From: Eubacterium sp.
GTDB taxonomy: Bacteria; Bacillota; Clostridia; Lachnospirales; Lachnospiraceae
NCBI GenBank assembly: GCA_016280325.1
Contig: JAEEGM010000018.1
Coordinates: 1-49,310, forward strand
Length of the DNA stretch: 49,310 nucleotides
Direction: 5' to 3'
Shown here: in pieces, positions 1-9,317 of the stretch
Position numbering within the stretch: the stretch's first letter is position 1
Layout of the letters: each line of letters opens with the position of its first letter
Position numbers and translations under genes: made by a program
Notes under the pieces: model-generated
What the model was told of the DNA's origin: nothing
The model's input: the letters and a program-made list of their open reading frames with translations, nothing else
The model's database searches: none

Positions 1-3000
1 CAGATGGAAGTTTCGGAACCAATAAAACGTTCTACGTGGATGCGACGGCGCCGGATAGTTCCAAGTGCAACCTTAGTTTAACCGGAGGGGTGGCTGGGAA
101 TAAGACAGATGGATATATTATCAAAAAAAGCGATAACAGTAAGATTACGTTTTCCATGAGTCAGACTAGCGCTGATACACCGTCGGGCGTCTGCGAGCCT
201 GAGATTCGCTATTTGGTAACCAAGTATACCGGCGATACACCAACAGATACGCCCAGTGGGACGTGGGAGAAAGTTTCCGGTTCCGGTACAGGAGAGTGGG
301 ACCTAACGAAACTGAACTTAAATGATACGGATGACAAGAATAAGGATAAAATCTGTGTCTATGCCCGCTTTACGGATTATGCAGGCAATCAGACGACGAT
401 TAAGCAGCCTGTTGATACGATCGATCGTACCTCACCATGGTTTGAAACACGGGATGCCGATGATAAGGTGGTTAATAAGGATAAGTTTGTGTACGGTGAC
501 GGTGATGAGGGGATAACATCCTTCTATGTAATGCCGGGTGAATCGAAAAAGATATTTGTGGTGGATAATTATAAGCTGGATAGTGCGACGATTGCACCTG
601 TCGGGACGATTTCGGATGGCTCGATGGTTACTAACGGTGGAGAGGTTACTTCGGGAACCGGGAAATTCAATACGTTTACATTCAGTAATTTACCGGCCGG
701 AGCGGATCATACATGGAAGATTACAGCAACGGATAAGGCTGGAAATATTACGACAGGTAGCATACGTCTGATCTGTGCGAATGCCAAGGTTGACAGAACG
801 GATATTGACTTCGGAACGGTCACCTACGGCTATGAACCGGCAGATTCCGGAAGTGATATTGTCGAAGGAACAACGATCACGGATGAAAGTGTGTACCCGG
901 ATGGTACCTATGGTAAAAAGGTCGGAACGGTTTTGGATCTTAAGGTAAAGGGCACAACCGGAAACTTCCCTGACAACACAAAGGTTAAGATTACCGGAAT
1001 CAAGATGGGATCCGGATCAAAGGGTGAGACAGAGTCGGAAGGAACTGCATTTACGGCATTGGTTTCCGGTGATATGCAGTATATCGTGCGTCCTAAGCCG
1101 CAGCTTCCTGTCGGAGATACGAATGGTTCCAAACTGAACGAATATAAGGAAATGCTTACCATTTACTTCAGCATTACGGATAATGAAGGCAAAGTTATCG
1201 ACGAAGGACATGAGTTCAAGGTTACGGATGCTGTTCAGATCACAATTCAGCGTAAAAAGTTAACCTTGAAGTTCTCCGGTACCGGGCCGAGTGTATATTA
1301 TCATACGAACCCAATGCTTTCGACCAGCGTGCCTGAGGGGCAGACTTGGCTTGATTATATCGATGCGGATGGTTTTGTCTATGGTGAGGAAACAGGAGAT
1401 GATGCATCGACGGTAACCGGTTGGGAGAAGGCAGTAACGCCGACTTTGTATGCTGCGACGCCCGGAACGCCGGATCCGATAGTGGATGCCGCCGGTGAGA
1501 GTATCACGACGGATGGCTATGTATTGAAGTCATGTGATGATGTCGTGATCAATATCGATGCCAATGATGCGGTTGGTGATAACTACTGGTATGAGGCACA
1601 GAACATCACAGATGGAAAAGTTACCTGTCTCGAGAGACGTGGCGAAGAAATGGGCGGCATGGAGATCAAGCCGGACGACGCATCGCGGTACAACACGGCC
1701 GTTGATGCGGATCGAGACGGTAAGGTGGACGGATATACTTCAGACTGGTATGTGGAAAACATGGTGGTCAAGTCCACGGGGGACTTCCGTGTTTACGATG
1801 CCAACGTAAAAACGACAGGCACGACAGATAAGGTGCCTTATGAAGCTAAGCACAATGGTGAGTTGAATCTAACTAAAGATGACCAGAATTCACAACTTCA
1901 AACCGGAGTAACCATCGATGGAGAGTCGGTTCAGTTTAAAACATATACCGACACCTTTAATGATAACGGGTTAAAGGATCCGGTTATCAAGTATTATTAC
2001 ATATACAACAGCAAAACCGGTGAGATTTCCAAGCAGATTGAGAAAAGAATTCTGATCGACACCACCAAGCCGGGCTATACAATTCGTCCGAATGGCGCAA
2101 CTAAAAAGACAGATGTCAAAACCGCCGGGGCAGACAAGGCATCTGACGCAGCACGTGGTTCAACGGACTACTTCCCATACTTCTACGTCGATGACAATGT
2201 GTGGAAAGAGTTTTTGTATAACATCACGATGCGGATGTTTTTCAATGCAACCTTCGATCTCTGTCTTGGATGTGTTGGCGATGAGCAGAGTGGAAGAGGA
2301 GAAGTATTTTTCAAGATCTACAGTGAAAAAGAGACCAATATCTCGGCCGGAAGTAATAAGGACAATTACGAGGACACCTTCGCGGAGGCAGTCAAAACCG
2401 AGACGGATTGGACTCCGATTTCGGGGTTAACATACGGATTGACGAAGGAAGAAGCGAAGTCCGGTATTATTGTCCTGAAGGTTGTGAATGGCGCCGGATT
2501 GACCACCTATGTGACGACCGACCGCGTGATTGACTTCGATGTCAGCGCGCCGGATATCATGGCGGATCATGATCCGGGAAGTCCGTATCCGGACGGCACG
2601 GTTTCGCCGACGACATTTGATGACAATGTGAAATTCTATGCAGAGAAGGTTCACTTTACGATCAAGGATGATCAGACGCTTCTCAAGGATGAGCATGGTG
2701 ATCCGGCTCCGTCCGTATGGGTTTACAAGGGAGAGATGATGACGGACGCCAATCTCGTGGGCGCGTCTATTCTTCCGAACAATCCTATCACAAGTACGGA
2801 TCCGGACAACAAGACGATCGAGTTCGATCTGCCTTGCGAGGAAGGAGACGGTGAGGCCGGGCTTTACACGATTGTTGCGAGGGATAACTCGAAGTTGAGC
2901 TCGATACGCAGGTTCTATATTCAGAAGCCGAGATATGGGCTGAAAGTTGAAGATCTGTCGTTTAAGGACGGAACATATGGTAATCCGGTTACTACCAAAG

Positions 3001-5075
3001 AATCACTGAGTCTCAAGAAACCGGAGGATAAGAATTCCTTCCCGATCATCAAGAGTGTTGAGCTTTCTGATAACGACTTCTTCGATGTGGAAACGGGCGT
3101 TACGCTTCCTTACACATGCAAGAATAAGACGGATTATGATAACCTGCTGAGCGGACTGAAGATCAAGCCGAAAGACGGTGTTAAGCAGGTAGCCGGGCTG
3201 CACGAGGCGACGATCAAGGTCACCTATATGGATAACTATGACACGAGTACGCGATCGTTCCTGCCTTCACCGACGGTGGGGAAGACAGCAACAGCGAAGT
3301 GCTCGATCCGCATCAATAAAAAGCTTCTCGTTGCTGAGTTCAAGGATCAGGAGATCTATCGTGGCCAGAAGGTGCCAGATACGAGCGTGACGATCACCGG
3401 ATATGTGACGGACGCACCGTACAACGACAGCGAGAGCACGGTATTCACAGGCGGACGGAATGTTAAGCCGACAGTTAATATTCCAGAGTATCCTTCGGAG
3501 ACGATGATCGTTACTCCGACCGGCGGATACGCGGAGAATTATCGATTCGATGATGCGTGCAATATTGCCGGTATCCTGACCGTGCTGACTGAGAACGCGG
3601 AGAAGTCCGGAAAGAATACCAAGGGTCAGTATAAGGTAACTTACCCGACTGGTGGACTCTCCAGCTCCGGATGGTTTATCGCGGATCCGGTGAAGATTGT
3701 GCCGGAAACAGGATTCCTTCTTTCCAAAAATGCGAGCGGAAAGCCGACGTTGACGGAGATTCCGCTGACGGATGATACCAATGTCGGGGAAGAGAAGTTC
3801 TATGTGGTCAATACGAATGAAAAGGACGGCAAAAATGGACAGGTATACGAGCAGAGCGTATACAACTACAAGAAAGATACCGTAGAACCGCGGATCACGG
3901 GAATCGAGGATTCTGCAGTTTATCAGGCGAATAAGAAGACGGTTACGGTAACCGATGACTATCTGAAACGGGTAACCGTAAATGGCTCGAATAAGCCGGT
4001 TACCAACGGAAAATGTGAGATCGATCTTTTGGCAGATCAGACGACGACATCCTTCTTCATTCTGGCGGAGGATTACGCCGGTCATATCGTATCGAAGACT
4101 TGTACGCTCATGCAGGAAGACGGAATCGACGATGGTGTGGATCCGGACGATGACAACTACAATCCGGAGGATGACATCATCCAGGATGATACGGACGACG
4201 GTGACGGAGGCGACGCCGGTACACTTACGAAGAAGGTGCAGTTGATAGACGGCGCGCCTGCGACGACCTTTACGTCGACAAATAAGGAACTGAAATCCTA
4301 CGTACTGAACTCGACGGAGAGGACGGTATTGAAGGAAGGATCTGACGCGAATGTCAAACTTCGCGTTGCCAATATCGACGGTAGTGTGAGCCAGGCGGAC
4401 AAGGAACTTGTTATCGCCGCGCTCGGTGATTATACGGTGGCGCAGTACCTCGATATCACGTTGTGGAAGACGGTCGGAAGCGGAACGGAGAATCAGGTTA
4501 GTCAGACCAAGAGTCCGATTTCCGTGACGGTTACGATCCCGGCGTCAATCCGACGCTCGCCGAAGACCGGAAAGGTGCGTGAGTTCGCGTTTGTCCGTGT
4601 TCATAACGGCGCCGCGACCGTATTGGAGGATAAGGACAGTTCGGCCAATACGATTACGATCGGTACATCGAGATTCTCGGTATATGCGCTTGCGTACCGT
4701 GATGTCGATGCTTCGAAAGCAAAGAAAAATAGCAGTTCGTCCGGTGGCGGACATGCAAGCTCCGACAGCTCCGGTGGCGGCGGAGGCGGTTCGTCTTCCG
4801 GTGGTTCGGGCGGCGGTGGCCGCTCCGGTGGTGGCGGCGGAGGCGGCTATTCCGTTGAGACGGATGGTATCGTCGACGGAACACCGCAGACCGGTGATCA
4901 TGCGCCGATCCTGCCGACGGCAATCGGCTTCGGTGTGGCCCTTATCGGTATGATCACGGTGATTATCATCCGCAGGAAACTGGATTATGAATGGGTATAT
5001 GTCGGTGAAGACGGCCATTATTACGATGAGAGTGGGCATCTGATTGATGATGATGAGATCATCGAGATGAATTGA
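1..5075 (+). CDS. Giant cell-wall-anchored Ig-repeat surface protein (5' partial)
   Basis: The reading frame is already open at the window edge (first whole codon at base 3), so the N-terminus and signal peptide lie outside. The visible ~1,690 residues consist of repeated beta-rich extracellular modules. Their boundaries are marked by a D-x-T-x-P type motif (DATAPDSS, DTIDRTSP, DTTKPGYT, DVSAPDI, KDTVEPRI), typical of bacterial Ig-like repeats. Two stretches beginning KKLTLKFSG and KKLLVAEFKD resemble MBG/YDG-type repeats. Near the C-terminus are an acidic DDG-rich linker, a Gly/Ser-rich wall-spanning stretch (about 4732-4850), the sortase-like motif TPQTGD (about 4881), a single membrane helix, RRK, and an unusually long acidic cytoplasmic tail containing EWVYVGEDGHYY. 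An LPxTG-family sortase would cleave the TGD motif. I infer an adhesin or structural surface protein; the ligand cannot be told from sequence. Confidence 0.85.
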   Translation, partial: DGSFGTNKTFYVDATAPDSSKCNLSLTGGVAGNKTDGYIIKKSDNSKITFSMSQTSADTPSGVCEPEIRYLVTKYTGDTPTDTPSGTWEKVSGSGTGEWDLTKLNLNDTDDKNKDKICVYARFTDYAGNQTTIKQPVDTIDRTSPWFETRDADDKVVNKDKFVYGDGDEGITSFYVMPGESKKIFVVDNYKLDSATIAPVGTISDGSMVTNGGEVTSGTGKFNTFTFSNLPAGADHTWKITATDKAGNITTGSIRLICANAKVDRTDIDFGTVTYGYEPADSGSDIVEGTTITDESVYPDGTYGKKVGTVLDLKVKGTTGNFPDNTKVKITGIKMGSGSKGETESEGTAFTALVSGDMQYIVRPKPQLPVGDTNGSKLNEYKEMLTIYFSITDNEGKVIDEGHEFKVTDAVQITIQRKKLTLKFSGTGPSVYYHTNPMLSTSVPEGQTWLDYIDADGFVYGEETGDDASTVTGWEKAVTPTLYAATPGTPDPIVDAAGESITTDGYVLKSCDDVVINIDANDAVGDNYWYEAQNITDGKVTCLERRGEEMGGMEIKPDDASRYNTAVDADRDGKVDGYTSDWYVENMVVKSTGDFRVYDANVKTTGTTDKVPYEAKHNGELNLTKDDQNSQLQTGVTIDGESVQFKTYTDTFNDNGLKDPVIKYYYIYNSKTGEISKQIEKRILIDTTKPGYTIRPNGATKKTDVKTAGADKASDAARGSTDYFPYFYVDDNVWKEFLYNITMRMFFNATFDLCLGCVGDEQSGRGEVFFKIYSEKETNISAGSNKDNYEDTFAEAVKTETDWTPISGLTYGLTKEEAKSGIIVLKVVNGAGLTTYVTTDRVIDFDVSAPDIMADHDPGSPYPDGTVSPTTFDDNVKFYAEKVHFTIKDDQTLLKDEHGDPAPSVWVYKGEMMTDANLVGASILPNNPITSTDPDNKTIEFDLPCEEGDGEAGLYTIVARDNSKLSSIRRFYIQKPRYGLKVEDLSFKDGTYGNPVTTKESLSLKKPEDKNSFPIIKSVELSDNDFFDVETGVTLPYTCKNKTDYDNLLSGLKIKPKDGVKQVAGLHEATIKVTYMDNYDTSTRSFLPSPTVGKTATAKCSIRINKKLLVAEFKDQEIYRGQKVPDTSVTITGYVTDAPYNDSESTVFTGGRNVKPTVNIPEYPSETMIVTPTGGYAENYRFDDACNIAGILTVLTENAEKSGKNTKGQYKVTYPTGGLSSSGWFIADPVKIVPETGFLLSKNASGKPTLTEIPLTDDTNVGEEKFYVVNTNEKDGKNGQVYEQSVYNYKKDTVEPRITGIEDSAVYQANKKTVTVTDDYLKRVTVNGSNKPVTNGKCEIDLLADQTTTSFFILAEDYAGHIVSKTCTLMQEDGIDDGVDPDDDNYNPEDDIIQDDTDDGDGGDAGTLTKKVQLIDGAPATTFTSTNKELKSYVLNSTERTVLKEGSDANVKLRVANIDGSVSQADKELVIAALGDYTVAQYLDITLWKTVGSGTENQVSQTKSPISVTVTIPASIRRSPKTGKVREFAFVRVHNGAATVLEDKDSSANTITIGTSRFSVYALAYRDVDASKAKKNSSSSGGGHASSDSSGGGGGGSSSGGSGGGGRSGGGGGGGYSVETDGIVDGTPQTGDHAPILPTAIGFGVALIGMITVIIIRRKLDYEWVYVGEDGHYYDESGHLIDDDEIIEMN

Positions 5076-5100
5076 CAATTGATGAATTATCATATATATT
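5072..5100 (+). promoter_or_regulatory. Sigma-A type promoter for fabV-lysC
   Basis: TTGACA at 5072-5077, a 17-nt spacer and TATATT at 5095-5100. The -35 box contains the TGA stop codon of the upstream surface-protein gene. It lies 46 nt upstream of the fabV start and probably drives the fabV-lysC operon. Confidence 0.7.
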
Positions 5101-5145
5101 CATAAAAGAAACTAAAAGAAACAAAGGAGAGAGGAAACAGAAATC

Positions 5146-6321
5146 ATGGTAGTGGAATCAAAAGTAAAAGGGTTTATTTGCACGACAGCGCATCCGAAGG
5201 GGTGCGCTGAAAGTGTTCGTAGACAGATTGCGCACGCGAAGACAAAGGGGCAGGTTGACGGCCCGAAAAAAGCCCTCATCATCGGCTCTTCGACCGGTTA
5301 CGGTCTGGCGAGCCGGATTGCCGTGGCCTACGGATACGGAGCTTCGACGATCGGTGTGGCATTCGAAAAAGAAGGTCGTCCGGAGAAGAAGCGAACGGCT
5401 TCTGCCGGCTGGTACAACACGAAGGCTTTCGAGGAGCTGGCGGCCGCAGACGGGCTCTATGCCAAGTCTTTCAACGGCGACGGCTTTTCCGATGAGATGA
5501 AACAACAGGTGATCGATACAATCCGTGAGGATTTTGGCCAGGTCGACCTGGTGGTGTATTCGCTGGCGGCGCCGAGACGTACGGTGACTGATAAGGCGAC
5601 CGGCGAGTCCAAGGCCGTATCCAGCGTGCTGAAGACGACCGGAGAGCCGTATACGAATCGGACACTCGACCTGCGAACCAATGAGATCACCGAGGTGACG
5701 GTTCCGGTGGCGACCGAGGATGAGATACGCGATACGATCACCGTCATGGGCGGTGAAGACTGGGAGGAGTGGATCCGCCAGCTTGACGAAGCCGGTGTCC
5801 TGGCGGATGGTTGCGTGACGCTCGCATACTCCTATATCGGGCCGACGATGACGCATCCGATCTACAAGGACGGTTCGATCGGACAGGCGAAAAAGGACCT
5901 GTTTGAGACGTCCAAACGGATATCGGAGCATTTTTCCGGTAAAAATGTCAAGGCCTACGTATCGGTGAACAAAGCGCTTGTCACACAGTCGAGCGCGGCA
6001 ATCCCGATCGTACCGCTCTACATATCACTTTTGTACAAGGTGATGAAGAACCAGGGCGTGCATGAGGGGTGCATCGAGCAGATGGTGCGGCTTTATACCG
6101 AGAAGCTTCCGGCGAGGGAGACGGACGCAGAGGGGTATATCCGCATGGATGACCTCGAGATGAAGCCGGAGGTACAGGCGGAGGTAGCGAAGGTCTGGGA
6201 GGCTGTCGCGACAGAGAATATCGCGGAATTCGGCGATATTGACGGGTACTGGGAGGACTTCTATCAGATGTTCGGGTTCCGGTACGACAATGTAGATTAT
6301 TCGGAGGATGTGGAGATATGA
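5146..6321 (+). CDS. fabV: Trans-2-enoyl-CoA/ACP reductase (NADH), FabV/Ter family
   Basis: 391 residues, the usual size of the FabV/Ter family of single-domain SDR-like reductases. These reduce trans-2-enoyl-CoA or enoyl-ACP with NAD(P)H. The cofactor loop GSSTGYGLASR is at residues 47-57. The family's extended catalytic signature is present as Y240-x8-K249 within IYKDGSIGQAK. The acidic FEKEG segment after the second strand suggests NADH preference (inference). In clostridia this enzyme serves crotonyl-CoA reduction or the last step of fatty acid elongation. The start has an AAGGAGAGAGG-type ribosome binding site. The stop overlaps the lysC start by four bases (ATGA), so the two genes are translationally coupled, an odd pairing of lipid and amino acid metabolism. 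Confidence 0.95.
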   Translation: MVVESKVKGFICTTAHPKGCAESVRRQIAHAKTKGQVDGPKKALIIGSSTGYGLASRIAVAYGYGASTIGVAFEKEGRPEKKRTASAGWYNTKAFEELAAADGLYAKSFNGDGFSDEMKQQVIDTIREDFGQVDLVVYSLAAPRRTVTDKATGESKAVSSVLKTTGEPYTNRTLDLRTNEITEVTVPVATEDEIRDTITVMGGEDWEEWIRQLDEAGVLADGCVTLAYSYIGPTMTHPIYKDGSIGQAKKDLFETSKRISEHFSGKNVKAYVSVNKALVTQSSAAIPIVPLYISLLYKVMKNQGVHEGCIEQMVRLYTEKLPARETDAEGYIRMDDLEMKPEVQAEVAKVWEAVATENIAEFGDIDGYWEDFYQMFGFRYDNVDYSEDVEI

Positions 6322-7637
6322 AAAAGGTAGTTAAGTTTGGTGGCAGTTCACTCGCGGATGCGGAGCAGTTTAAAAAGGTGGGAGATATCATCCGTGCGGA
6401 TGAGTCGAGAATCTATGTTGTGCCGAGCGCGCCGGGAAAGAGAAATTCACAGGATACGAAGGTGACGGATCTTCTGTACAAGATCTACAGCCTGATGGAG
6501 GCGAAAAAGCCGTATATGAAGGTGCTGGAGCAGATCCGGGTGCGTTATACCCAGATCATCCGTGGCCTGGGCCTGAAGGTGTCTTTATCCAAGGAGTTTG
6601 ACGAGATTCGCAAGCAGCTTGAGAAAGGTGCCGGCGAGATGTATGTGATCTCGCGCGGAGAGTACTTAAACGGTAAGATCATGTCAGCGTATCTCGGCTA
6701 TGACTTCGTCGACGCGGCGAACGTGATCCGGTTCAATGACGACGAAACGCTCGACGCCGAGGAGACTTACAAGCTGATGCGTTCGCATCTTTCGGCGCAT
6801 AAGACGGTCGTGATCCCCGGGTTCTATGGTTCGAAGAAAAATGGCCAGGTCGTGACTTTCTCACGTGGCGGTTCGGATATTACAGGGTCTCTCGTGGCGC
6901 GTGCCATGAAGGCGGATATCTACGAGAACTGGACGGATGTGTCGGGCTTTATGGTGGCGGATCCGCGCATCGTGAAGGGGGCACAGGTTATCCATACGAT
7001 CACGTATTCGGAGCTTCGAGAGCTTGCGTATATGGGCGCTTCCGTTATGCATGAGGACGCAATCTTTCCGGTCAGCCAGGTTGGTATCCCGATCAATATC
7101 CGCAACACGAACGATCCGAAGGCGGAAGGCACGATGATCGTGGAGCGGACAAGCCGGAATTCGAAGTATACGATCACCGGAATCGCCGGAATGAGAGGTT
7201 TTGTATCGCTGACGCTTGAGAAGGACAAGATGAATAACGCTGTCGGCTTTTGCCGCAAGGCGCTGACGGCTTTTGAAGAGTACGGAATCTCGCTGGAGCA
7301 CATGCCGTCCGGTATCGATACGATGTCGGTCATCGTACGTCAGAAGGACTTCGCGGACAAGGAGCAGCAGGTGATCGCCCGCATCGAGGAACTGTGCGAG
7401 CCGGATCATATGGATATCGAGTCGGATATCGCGTTGATCGCGGTGGTAGGCCGTGGCATGAGGAGCACGCGTGGTACTGCAGGACGCCTGTTTTCGGCAC
7501 TTGCGCACGCGCATGTCAACGTCAAGATGATCGATCAGGGGTCTTCGGAGTTGAATATCATCATCGGTGTGTCCAGTGATGACTTTGAGACCGCGATCCA
7601 GGCGATCTACAAGGTATTTGTCGACGCGAAACTGTGA
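6318..7637 (+). CDS. lysC: Aspartate kinase
   Basis: 439 residues. It phosphorylates aspartate, the committed step to lysine, threonine and methionine. The N-terminal amino acid kinase domain opens with the family motif VVKFGGSSLA and carries the FSRGGSDITGS segment (about residues 180-190). The C-terminal ~150 residues form the regulatory ACT-type region (AVVGRGMRSTRGTAGRLF, then VKMIDQGSSELNIIIGV), so feedback inhibition by an end product is expected. The gene is monofunctional, with no homoserine dehydrogenase domain. The start codon overlaps the fabV stop. A near-copy of its last codons (AKL-stop) recurs exactly 60 nt downstream, in frame, described separately. Confidence 0.95.
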   Translation: MKKVVKFGGSSLADAEQFKKVGDIIRADESRIYVVPSAPGKRNSQDTKVTDLLYKIYSLMEAKKPYMKVLEQIRVRYTQIIRGLGLKVSLSKEFDEIRKQLEKGAGEMYVISRGEYLNGKIMSAYLGYDFVDAANVIRFNDDETLDAEETYKLMRSHLSAHKTVVIPGFYGSKKNGQVVTFSRGGSDITGSLVARAMKADIYENWTDVSGFMVADPRIVKGAQVIHTITYSELRELAYMGASVMHEDAIFPVSQVGIPINIRNTNDPKAEGTMIVERTSRNSKYTITGIAGMRGFVSLTLEKDKMNNAVGFCRKALTAFEEYGISLEHMPSGIDTMSVIVRQKDFADKEQQVIARIEELCEPDHMDIESDIALIAVVGRGMRSTRGTAGRLFSALAHAHVNVKMIDQGSSELNIIIGVSSDDFETAIQAIYKVFVDAKL

Positions 7638-7699
7638 TGTTCGGAGTCTGGTGGTACGGGGCTGAGGTGTCAGATGCTCGATGAAGCGAAACTGTAATG
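7626..7699 (+). repeat. 60-nt-spaced direct repeat at the lysC 3' end
   Basis: GCGAAACTGTGATG at 7626-7639 (lysC end, AKL-stop) recurs as GCGAAACTGTAATG at 7686-7699, 13 of 14 bases identical. The copies are exactly 60 nt apart and in the same frame, so reading past the lysC TGA would end again in DEAKL-stop. This looks like a small tandem duplication or a moved stop codon. Confidence 0.6.
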
Positions 7700-7712
7700 A
7701 GGGTGAGCGATT

Positions 7713-8021
7713 ATGATGGATGGGATCAATCTGTATTCGATTGATTATTATAAAAAGACGGTCTTCAAGGGAAGTTACCGCGGGATGTGCTTCCGTATCG
7801 GGAAAAATGACGTCCTGAATCAGGATGATTCGACCGGTGAGGGTGAGGATATCGAGCCGGTGCTGAGAGTGCAGGCGTGGAAAGGACCGTATGTGCTCGA
7901 AAAGAGCGATGAGGAGATTTTTACACAGAACTTCGAGTATTCGGAGGATGGCCTGAAGGAAGCCAATGAATGGCTTGAAAGCATACAAAAAGAAGTTGTG
8001 GGACAGGAGGAAGAATCATGA
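7713..8021 (+). CDS. Small conserved-looking protein of unknown function upstream of a G3E GTPase
   Basis: 102 residues with no signal peptide or membrane segment. The sequence mixes a basic N-terminal half (YYKKTVFKGSYRGMCFRIGK) with an acidic C-terminal half (EKSDEEIF, DGLKEANEWLES), suggesting a small alpha/beta fold. I do not recognise the family. Its stop codon overlaps the start of the downstream His-rich GTPase (ATGA at 8018-8021), so the two are translationally coupled and likely act in the same process, probably metal handling. A second ATG follows immediately (7716), so the exact start could be either. It is genuine coding sequence by codon use and coupling; the function is open. 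Confidence 0.7.
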   Translation: MMDGINLYSIDYYKKTVFKGSYRGMCFRIGKNDVLNQDDSTGEGEDIEPVLRVQAWKGPYVLEKSDEEIFTQNFEYSEDGLKEANEWLESIQKEVVGQEEES

Positions 8022-9256
8022 CTAAGATTGATATTGTGTCCGGGTTTCTGGGTGCAGGGAAGACAACATTGATCAAAAAGCTGATCAGTGAGGCATTTAC
8101 GGGAGAGCAGATCGTCCTGATCGAGAACGAGTTCGGCGAGATCGGGATTGACGGCGGCTTCATGAAGGACGCCGGGATCGAGATTACGGAGATGAACCAG
8201 GGCTGCATCTGCTGTTCGTTGGTCGGAGATTTCGGAACGGCGCTGGGAGAGGTGCTTGAGAAGTATTCGCCGGATCGGATCATCATCGAGCCGTCGGGTG
8301 TCGGCAAACTGTCGGATGTGATTCGTGCGGTGGCCGGGATTCTGGATGAGAATGAGGGCGTGTCCGAGGACGGTGAGCTGGTGCTTGCAGGTCATAAAAA
8401 TGGAATCGAAGTTCAATTAGGCGCTGCCGTGACGGTGGCAGACGCGAAGAAAGCCAAGATGTACATGAAGAACTTCGGTGAGTTCTATGATAACCAGATT
8501 CAGAGCGCGAAGACCGTAATTCTGTCACGTACGGGAGATATGAGTGATGATAAGTTAAATGAATGCTTAAATTTGATACGTGAGAAAAATAATCGCGCTT
8601 CCATTATTACCACTCCGTGGGAGGAACTGGACGGGAAGCAGATCGTGAGTGCTTTCGATGACAGTGATTCGCTGAAGATGAAGCTTCTGGAGGAAGAGGA
8701 TGTGTGTCCGGAGTGCGGGCATCACCATCACGATAGCGAGTGCTGCGGGCATGATCATGAGCATGAGCATGACCATGATCATGAGCACCACCATGAGCAC
8801 GAGCATGAGGGGCATGAGCATCATCACGACCACGACCATGAGCATGACCATGAGCATGAGCACCATGACCATGAGCATCATCACCATGATGGGGAGTGCT
8901 GCTGTGGGCATCATCACGACCACGACCATCATGAGCATGATCACCATCACCATCATCATGCGGATGAGGTGTTTACCAGTGTGGGTATCGAGAGCCCGAA
9001 GAAATATGAGGAGGGCGAGTTGAAGGGGATTCTTGAGAAGCTTTCGGCGGCCTCTGCAGACGGAGACGCGGTCGGTGCATTCGGGAAGATCCTGCGTGCC
9101 AAGGGTATCGTGCCGGCGAAAGAGGGCGAGTGGTTCCACTTCGATCTGGTGCCGGGCGAGTATGAGATTCGCCGTGGCTCCGCCGATTATACGGGACGAC
9201 TTTGCGTGATCGGTGCGGAACTCAAGGAGGACGAGATTCGCGGATTGTTTTCATAA
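8018..9256 (+). CDS. CobW/G3E-family GTPase with long His/Cys-rich metal-binding tract
   Basis: 412 residues. The N-terminal G3E GTPase domain has the Walker A loop GFLGAGKTT near residue 10, the family metal motif GCICCS (CxCC, around residue 68) and IIEPSGVGKL as the Walker B region. The usual NKxD is altered to SRTGD (VILSRTGDM). Residues about 229-315 are an extraordinary tract with over 40 His and paired or tripled Cys (CPEC, ECC, ECCC) interleaved with Asp and Glu. A standard CobW C-terminal domain follows (LRAKGIVPAKEGEWFHFD). Family members are GTP-driven metallochaperones or insertases for Zn, Co or Ni; the tract suggests metal storage or sensing. It is coupled to the small ORF upstream and a second G3E GTPase downstream. 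The metal cannot be assigned from sequence. Confidence 0.92.
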   Translation: MTKIDIVSGFLGAGKTTLIKKLISEAFTGEQIVLIENEFGEIGIDGGFMKDAGIEITEMNQGCICCSLVGDFGTALGEVLEKYSPDRIIIEPSGVGKLSDVIRAVAGILDENEGVSEDGELVLAGHKNGIEVQLGAAVTVADAKKAKMYMKNFGEFYDNQIQSAKTVILSRTGDMSDDKLNECLNLIREKNNRASIITTPWEELDGKQIVSAFDDSDSLKMKLLEEEDVCPECGHHHHDSECCGHDHEHEHDHDHEHHHEHEHEGHEHHHDHDHEHDHEHEHHDHEHHHHDGECCCGHHHDHDHHEHDHHHHHHADEVFTSVGIESPKKYEEGELKGILEKLSAASADGDAVGAFGKILRAKGIVPAKEGEWFHFDLVPGEYEIRRGSADYTGRLCVIGAELKEDEIRGLFS

Positions 9257-9269
9257 AGGAAAGGAGGAC

Positions 9270-9306
9270 GCCATTATGCCGGCATTTTTACGCATGACAT
9301 AATGGC
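9270..9306 (+). other. Perfect hairpin with an 8-codon in-frame ORF before the second GTPase
   Basis: GCCATTATG (9270-9278) pairs perfectly with CATAATGGC (9298-9306). A strong AAGGAGG site just upstream serves an ATG at 9276 that reads MPAFLRMT and stops at TAA 9300-9302. This short ORF is in the same frame as the GTPase at 9318, whose own ATG has no visible ribosome binding site. The arrangement fits translational coupling or reinitiation, or a leader that controls the downstream gene. Confidence 0.5.
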
Positions 9307-9317
9307 TTGTTTTCAGT

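Noticed and set aside
3267-4085. Long open frame on the minus strand inside the surface protein gene
   Set aside because: It mirrors a codon-biased + strand gene, has no ribosome binding site and its translation resembles no protein.
6861-7988. 375-codon minus-strand open frame across lysC
   Set aside because: It overlaps the well-supported lysC and the following small gene, and its Arg/His-rich composition is what an antisense frame of this codon usage gives.
8700-8970. Repetitive cat/gac/gag DNA that could look like a tandem or CRISPR-type array
   Set aside because: It is the coding sequence of the His-rich tract; there are no conserved repeats with unique spacers of uniform length.
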